The notes under the pieces were generated by a model. It saw only the letters and a list, made by a program, of their open reading frames with translations. It had not been told where the DNA came from and did no database searches. This document shows positions 60,078 to 64,000 of a stretch of 64,000 nucleotides of DNA, piece after piece; position 1 is the stretch's first letter; every line of letters starts with the position of its first letter. Origin of the DNA: Bacillus sp. JCM 19034 (lineage in GTDB: Bacteria; Bacillota; Bacilli; Bacillales; Bacillaceae_D); NCBI RefSeq assembly GCF_001310635.1, contig NZ_BAXR01000002.1, forward strand, positions 248,001 through 312,000. The letters run 5' to 3'. Position numbers and translations under genes: made by a program.

Positions 60078-61005
60078 TGAAAATATCGTCGATTTAAATG
60101 AAAAGAAACGCTCTGGAGAAGAGTGGCGTCGTTATTTGAAATTGGGTGCGGTATTAGTGATTTTAATTGCTGTCGTTACAACGATTATTAGTAATTTATT
60201 CATCGTCGGACAAGGGGAATATAAAGTTGTCCGCCAATTCGGAGAAGTCGTTCGTATTGAAGAGGAGCCTGGATTAAGTTATAAAATACCGTTTATTCAA
60301 TCAGTAAGTTCGGTACCGAAGTATCAAATGATTTATGATATTCCTCCAGCTGAAATTAACACGCGCGATACAAAGCGAATGTTAACTGATCATTATGTTG
60401 TCTGGAAAGTAGATGACCCACAAGCAATGATTTCAACAGCTGTAACTTTAGAACGTGCTGAAGCCATTATGGGAGAGCAAATTTTTTCCGCTATTCGTGC
60501 AGAATTAGGTCAGCTTGATTTTGATGAAATTATTAACGAGGATAAATCCTCTCGTGGTAGCTTTAATGAACTCGTACGAGATCGAGTAAATGAGGCACTA
60601 GAACGTTCTGGTTATGGAATTAGCATTACTGATGTTCGCATGAAACGTACCGATTTACCTGTTGAAAATGAAGAAGCTGTTTACCGTCGCATGATTTCTG
60701 AGCGTGAATCTACGGCCCAAGAATATTTATCACAAGGGGAAGCAGAAGCCAATCGGATTGAATCAGATACGGATCGAGAAGTACAGGAAATGATTGCAAC
60801 AGCTAACGCTGATGCCAATGAAATCATTGGTGAAGGTGAAGGTGAGGCAGCTAGTATTTATAACGAAGCGTTTGGACAGGATGAAGAATTCTATCAATTA
60901 TATCGAACGCTAGAATCATATCAAACGACAATTAATGGAGAGACCGTTATAGTATTACCAGCAGATTCTCCATATGCTCGCTTGTTGCTTGGCTATATTG
61001 AGTAG
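60070..61005 (+). CDS. hflC: HflC-type SPFH/prohibitin membrane protein
   Basis: 311 aa from ATG 60070 (AAGGAGG upstream). A transmembrane helix at about residues 24-46, SPFH domain with VGQGEYKVVRQFGEVVRIEE, PGLSYKIPFIQSVSSVP and ITDVRMKRTDLPVENEEAVY, and an Ala/Glu-rich coiled coil near the C-terminus. Partner of HflK; modulates FtsH protease. Ends before a terminator. Confidence 0.88.
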   Translation: MSDENIVDLNEKKRSGEEWRRYLKLGAVLVILIAVVTTIISNLFIVGQGEYKVVRQFGEVVRIEEEPGLSYKIPFIQSVSSVPKYQMIYDIPPAEINTRDTKRMLTDHYVVWKVDDPQAMISTAVTLERAEAIMGEQIFSAIRAELGQLDFDEIINEDKSSRGSFNELVRDRVNEALERSGYGISITDVRMKRTDLPVENEEAVYRRMISERESTAQEYLSQGEAEANRIESDTDREVQEMIATANADANEIIGEGEGEAASIYNEAFGQDEEFYQLYRTLESYQTTINGETVIVLPADSPYARLLLGYIE

Positions 61006-61013
61006 GTTTACAG

Positions 61014-61068
61014 TAGGTTTGTGTTAAAAGGGAAATTTGACCTTTTGCACAAACCTTTCTTGTTTTTC
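61014..61068 (+). terminator. Rho-independent terminator after hflKC
   Basis: AGGTTTGTG…AAAAGG / CCTTTTGCACAAACCT stem, T-rich tail. Confidence 0.7.
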
Positions 61069-61152
61069 TAAGAAAAGCAGCTCCGCGTTTTTCTTATGTG
61101 ATTGTGATACAATACTAATTAACAATGTTCGTTGTAGAGAGGGGTTTTAAGT

Positions 61153-63774
61153 GTGAGTAAACTCGTATTAATTGATGGAAATAGTATTGCATATCGTGCT
61201 TTTTTTTGCGTTGCCTTTATTGAATAACCAAAAAGGGGTTTACACGAATGCGGTGTATGGCTTTGCGATGATGCTGATGAAAATAATTGAGGAAGAGAAT
61301 CCAACTCATATGCTTGTAGCATTTGATGCTGGGAAAACGACATTCCGTCATAAAACATATGGAGAGTATAAAGGTGGAAGACAAAAAACGCCACCAGAAT
61401 TATCTGAACAGTTCCCGTTAGTAAGGGAATTGTTAGATGCCTATAATATATCACGTTATGAAGCCGAACAATATGAAGCAGATGATATCATTGGAACATT
61501 AGCGAAGAATGCGGCAGAGGAAAAATGGGAAGTGAAAGTGTATAGCGGGGATAAGGATTTATTACAACTCGTTTCAGATCAAGTGACAGTCGTCCTGACG
61601 AAAAAAGGGATTACGAACGTTGAAGCTTATGACCCGAATATGATTGATGAAACATACGGAATTAAACCTGAACAAATTATAGATATGAAAGGTTGATGGG
61701 AGATAGCTCGGACAATATTCCTGGTGTACCCGGTGTCGGTGAGAAAACAGCCCTAAAGTTATTAAAACAATTTGGTACGGTCGAAAAGGTGTTAGAATCA
61801 ATTGATGAAATATCAGGGAAAAAATTAAAAGAACGTCTTGAAGAAAATCGTGAGCAGGCACTAATGAGTAAGGAGTTAGCGACGATATTTTTAGATGTTC
61901 CGATTGACAAGTCTCTAGATGAATATGCATTTGGTGAATATGATTTAAATAAAGTAATATCGATTTTAAAAGAGCTTGAATTCACTTCCCTACTAGAAAA
62001 GCTTGATGTAGAAGTAGCCGTAGAAGCCATAGATGAGCTTGAATTTGAAAAGGTTGATTCTGTATCTAAAGAGGATTTAGGAGACGAAGCGGCTGTATTA
62101 ATTGAAGTGTTTGACGAGCACTATCATCAAGCTGACATTATAGGCTTAGCGATAGTTAACGAAAAGAACCGCTTTTATATTCGTGCAGAGGATGCTTTAG
62201 CATCTGAAGATTTTTTAGAATGGCTACGTGATGAAACGTGTAAAAAATGGGTGTTTGATGCGAAGAAAAGTGTCGTAGCTCTTACTTGGAAAGGAGCAGT
62301 GCTGAATGGAGTGGATTTTGATGTGCAAATGGCCTCATATTTACTCGATCCATCACTGTCCTCACATGACATTCATGATGTTGCAACTAGAAAAGGATTG
62401 TCAATTGTTCAATCAGATGAAGTCGTATATGGAAAAGGGGCTAAACAAAAGTTACCAGAGGAGGACGAGCTTGCAGAGCATTTAGTACGCAAGGCTGAGG
62501 CAGTTTTCCGGCTAAAACGAGTGCTTGAAGAGGATTTGCTAGCGAATGACCAGGATAAACTTTATCGTGAGTTAGAAATGCCTCTTTCAATTGTTTTAGG
62601 TCATATGGAAAAGCAGGGGGTAAAAGTTGATCAAGAGATTCTTCAGAAGATGGGAAAAGATCTTGACCTACGGTTAGAAGAGCTTGAAAGAAAAATACAC
62701 TCATTAGCTGGTGAAGCATTTAATATTAATTCACCAAAGCAATTAGGGGAAATCTTATTTGTGAAACTGGGGTTACCACCAGTTAAGAAAACAAAAACAG
62801 GCTATTCCACTTCTGCTGATGTTCTTGAAAAGCTTGCTGTAGAGCATGAAATTGCAGAATATATTGTTCATTATCGCCAGCTAGGGAAATTGAAATCAAC
62901 TTATATAGAAGGTTTATCAAAAGTGATTAAAGCAGATACGAGCAAAATCCATACTCGTTACAACCAGGCTTTAACACAAACAGGAAGATTAAGCTCTACT
63001 GATCCGAATCTGCAAAACATCCCAATTCGTTTGGAGGAAGGAAGAAAGATTAGAAAAGCGTTTGTTCCGTCACAAGAAGGATGGAAAATGCTTGCTGCAG
63101 ACTACTCGCAAATTGAATTACGTGTACTAGCTCACATCGCTGGAGATGAGAAATTAATAGAAGCTTTTAGAAACAATATGGATATCCACACGAAAACAGC
63201 AATGGATGTGTTCCATGTACAGGAGGATGAAGTGACAGCACAAATGCGTCGAGGTGCAAAAGCAGTTAATTTTGGGATTGTCTATGGTATCAGCGACTAC
63301 GGCTTATCACAAAACCTTGGCATTACGAGAAAAGAAGCGGGCGATTTTATTGAGCGTTATTTTAACAGTTATCCTAAAGTAAAAGAGTATATGGATGAAA
63401 CAGTTAGTAAAGCTAGGGAAACAGGATATGTGTCAACATTGCTCCATAGAAGGCGGTATTTACCTGATATAACGAGCCGCAACTTTAATAAAAGGAGTTT
63501 TGCTGAACGAACAGCGATGAATACGCCTATTCAAGGGACTGCAGCAGATATAATTAAAAAAGCAATGGTGCAAATGGCTGAACAAATGGAGAATAAGCAA
63601 GTGAAAAGTAGAATGATTTTACAAGTACATGATGAATTAATTTTTGAAGTTCCAAATGATGAATTAGATGTCATGATGGAACTCGTACCTGAAGTGATGG
63701 AGAAAGCAGTCACTCTTGATGTCCCTTTAAAGGTCGATGTTTCATACGGAGATACGTGGTACGATGCTAAATAA
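61153..63774 (+). CDS. polA: DNA polymerase I, two frameshifts
   Basis: About 873 aa. N-terminal 5' nuclease: MSKLVLIDGNSIAYRAFF, TFRHKTYGEYKGGRQKTP, AEQYEADDIIGTLAKNA. A degenerate 3'-5' exonuclease domain lies in the middle. Polymerase motifs A (ADYSQIELRVLAHIAGDE), B (RRGAKAVNFGIVYGISDYGL) and C (LQVHDELIFEVP) are intact. Breaks: T8 at 61200-61207 should be T7 (RAFFALPLLNNQKG), and near 61694 one T is missing (DMKGLMGDSSDNIPGVPGVG). GTG 61153 has AGAGGGG upstream. Followed by mutM as in B. subtilis. Confidence 0.96.
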
Positions 63775-63805
63775 TAAACAATCAAGAAGGTGAGGGAGAG
63801 GGGCC

Positions 63806-64000
63806 ATGCCTGAATTACCTGAGGTTGAAACGGTTCGCCGTACCTTGAAACAATTAGTCTTAAACAAAACAATTACTGCTGTAACAGTTCACTGGGGAAA
63901 TATAATTAAAAAACCTGCTGACCCAGATGAATTTGGTCATGCTCTTATAGGTCAAACCATTCAAGACATACATCGAAGAGGGAAGTTTCTTATTTTTGAA
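63806..64000 (+). CDS. mutM: Formamidopyrimidine-DNA glycosylase, N-terminal part
   Basis: 65 codons before the window ends. MPELPEVETVRRTLKQLVLN: the N-terminal Pro2 nucleophile and Glu3 are present, followed by DIHRRGKFLIFE, typical of MutM/Fpg. Excises 8-oxoguanine. RBS GAGGGAGAGGGG. It is 31 bp after polA, so cotranscribed. Confidence 0.96.
   Translation, partial: MPELPEVETVRRTLKQLVLNKTITAVTVHWGNIIKKPADPDEFGHALIGQTIQDIHRRGKFLIFE

Overview
The window is a low-GC Firmicute chromosome segment from an endospore-forming Bacillaceae, probably a soil or alkaliphilic relative of Bacillus. The evidence is an alpha/beta SASP gene with a sigma-G-like promoter, sporulation genes ytrH, ytrI and ytfJ, and a gene order from rpsD to mutM that follows the B. 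subtilis ytr-yts-ytx block closely: rpsD, dgcP, msrC, refZ, hisJ, ezrA, nifZ, thiI, sspA, ytcJ, nadK2, ytfI, ytfJ, tpx, ytxK, ackA, argGH, ytkL, ytoI, ytpI, nrnA, ytrHI, dnaE, ytsJ, accDA, pfkA, pyk, fxsA, citZ, icd, mdh, phoPR, polA, mutM. Departures are hflKC between phoR and polA, a GntR regulator between ytsJ and accD, a YhaM-like/EcsC-like pair after ackA, and no sppA/yteJ or ytvI/ytwI.

Positions 1-12000 are accessory. They hold a YqiG-like flavin oxidoreductase; a three-gene operon (membrane protein, YqeB-like protein, TetR regulator) with a readable promoter and palindromic operator; an ISL3 remnant; a GrpB-family gene enclosed by inverted repeats that look like integron attC ends; a decayed tyrosine recombinase; and an IS3 remnant. 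Next comes a 4.69-kb island (7333-12020) integrated in the 3' end of rpsD, shown by a 22-bp duplication of the last rpsD codons. Its integrase gene is a chimera: an Abi_2 (HEPN-type abortive infection) N-terminus lacking its RNxxAH-type motif, fused in frame to the C-terminal half of a tyrosine integrase. The island also carries two YolD-like genes with a TAG at the same codon, a secreted Cys-containing protein, small membrane proteins and a DNA-binding protein.

Positions 12000-64000 are housekeeping genes: translation (rpsD), c-di-GMP (dgcP), cell division (refZ, ezrA), sulfur transfer to tRNA and thiamine (nifZ-thiI), acetate metabolism (ackA), arginine synthesis (argGH), nanoRNA turnover (nrnA), replication and repair (dnaE, polA, mutM), fatty-acid initiation (accDA), glycolysis (pfkA-pyk), the citZ-icd-mdh TCA segment and the PhoPR phosphate system.

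At least 23 reading-frame breaks occur, mostly single-base losses in short homopolymers, in genes whose order and remaining sequence look functional, including dnaE (four breaks) and polA (two). They look like sequencing or consensus errors. These genes are annotated full length with the break position given, and only truly eroded elements are called pseudogenes.
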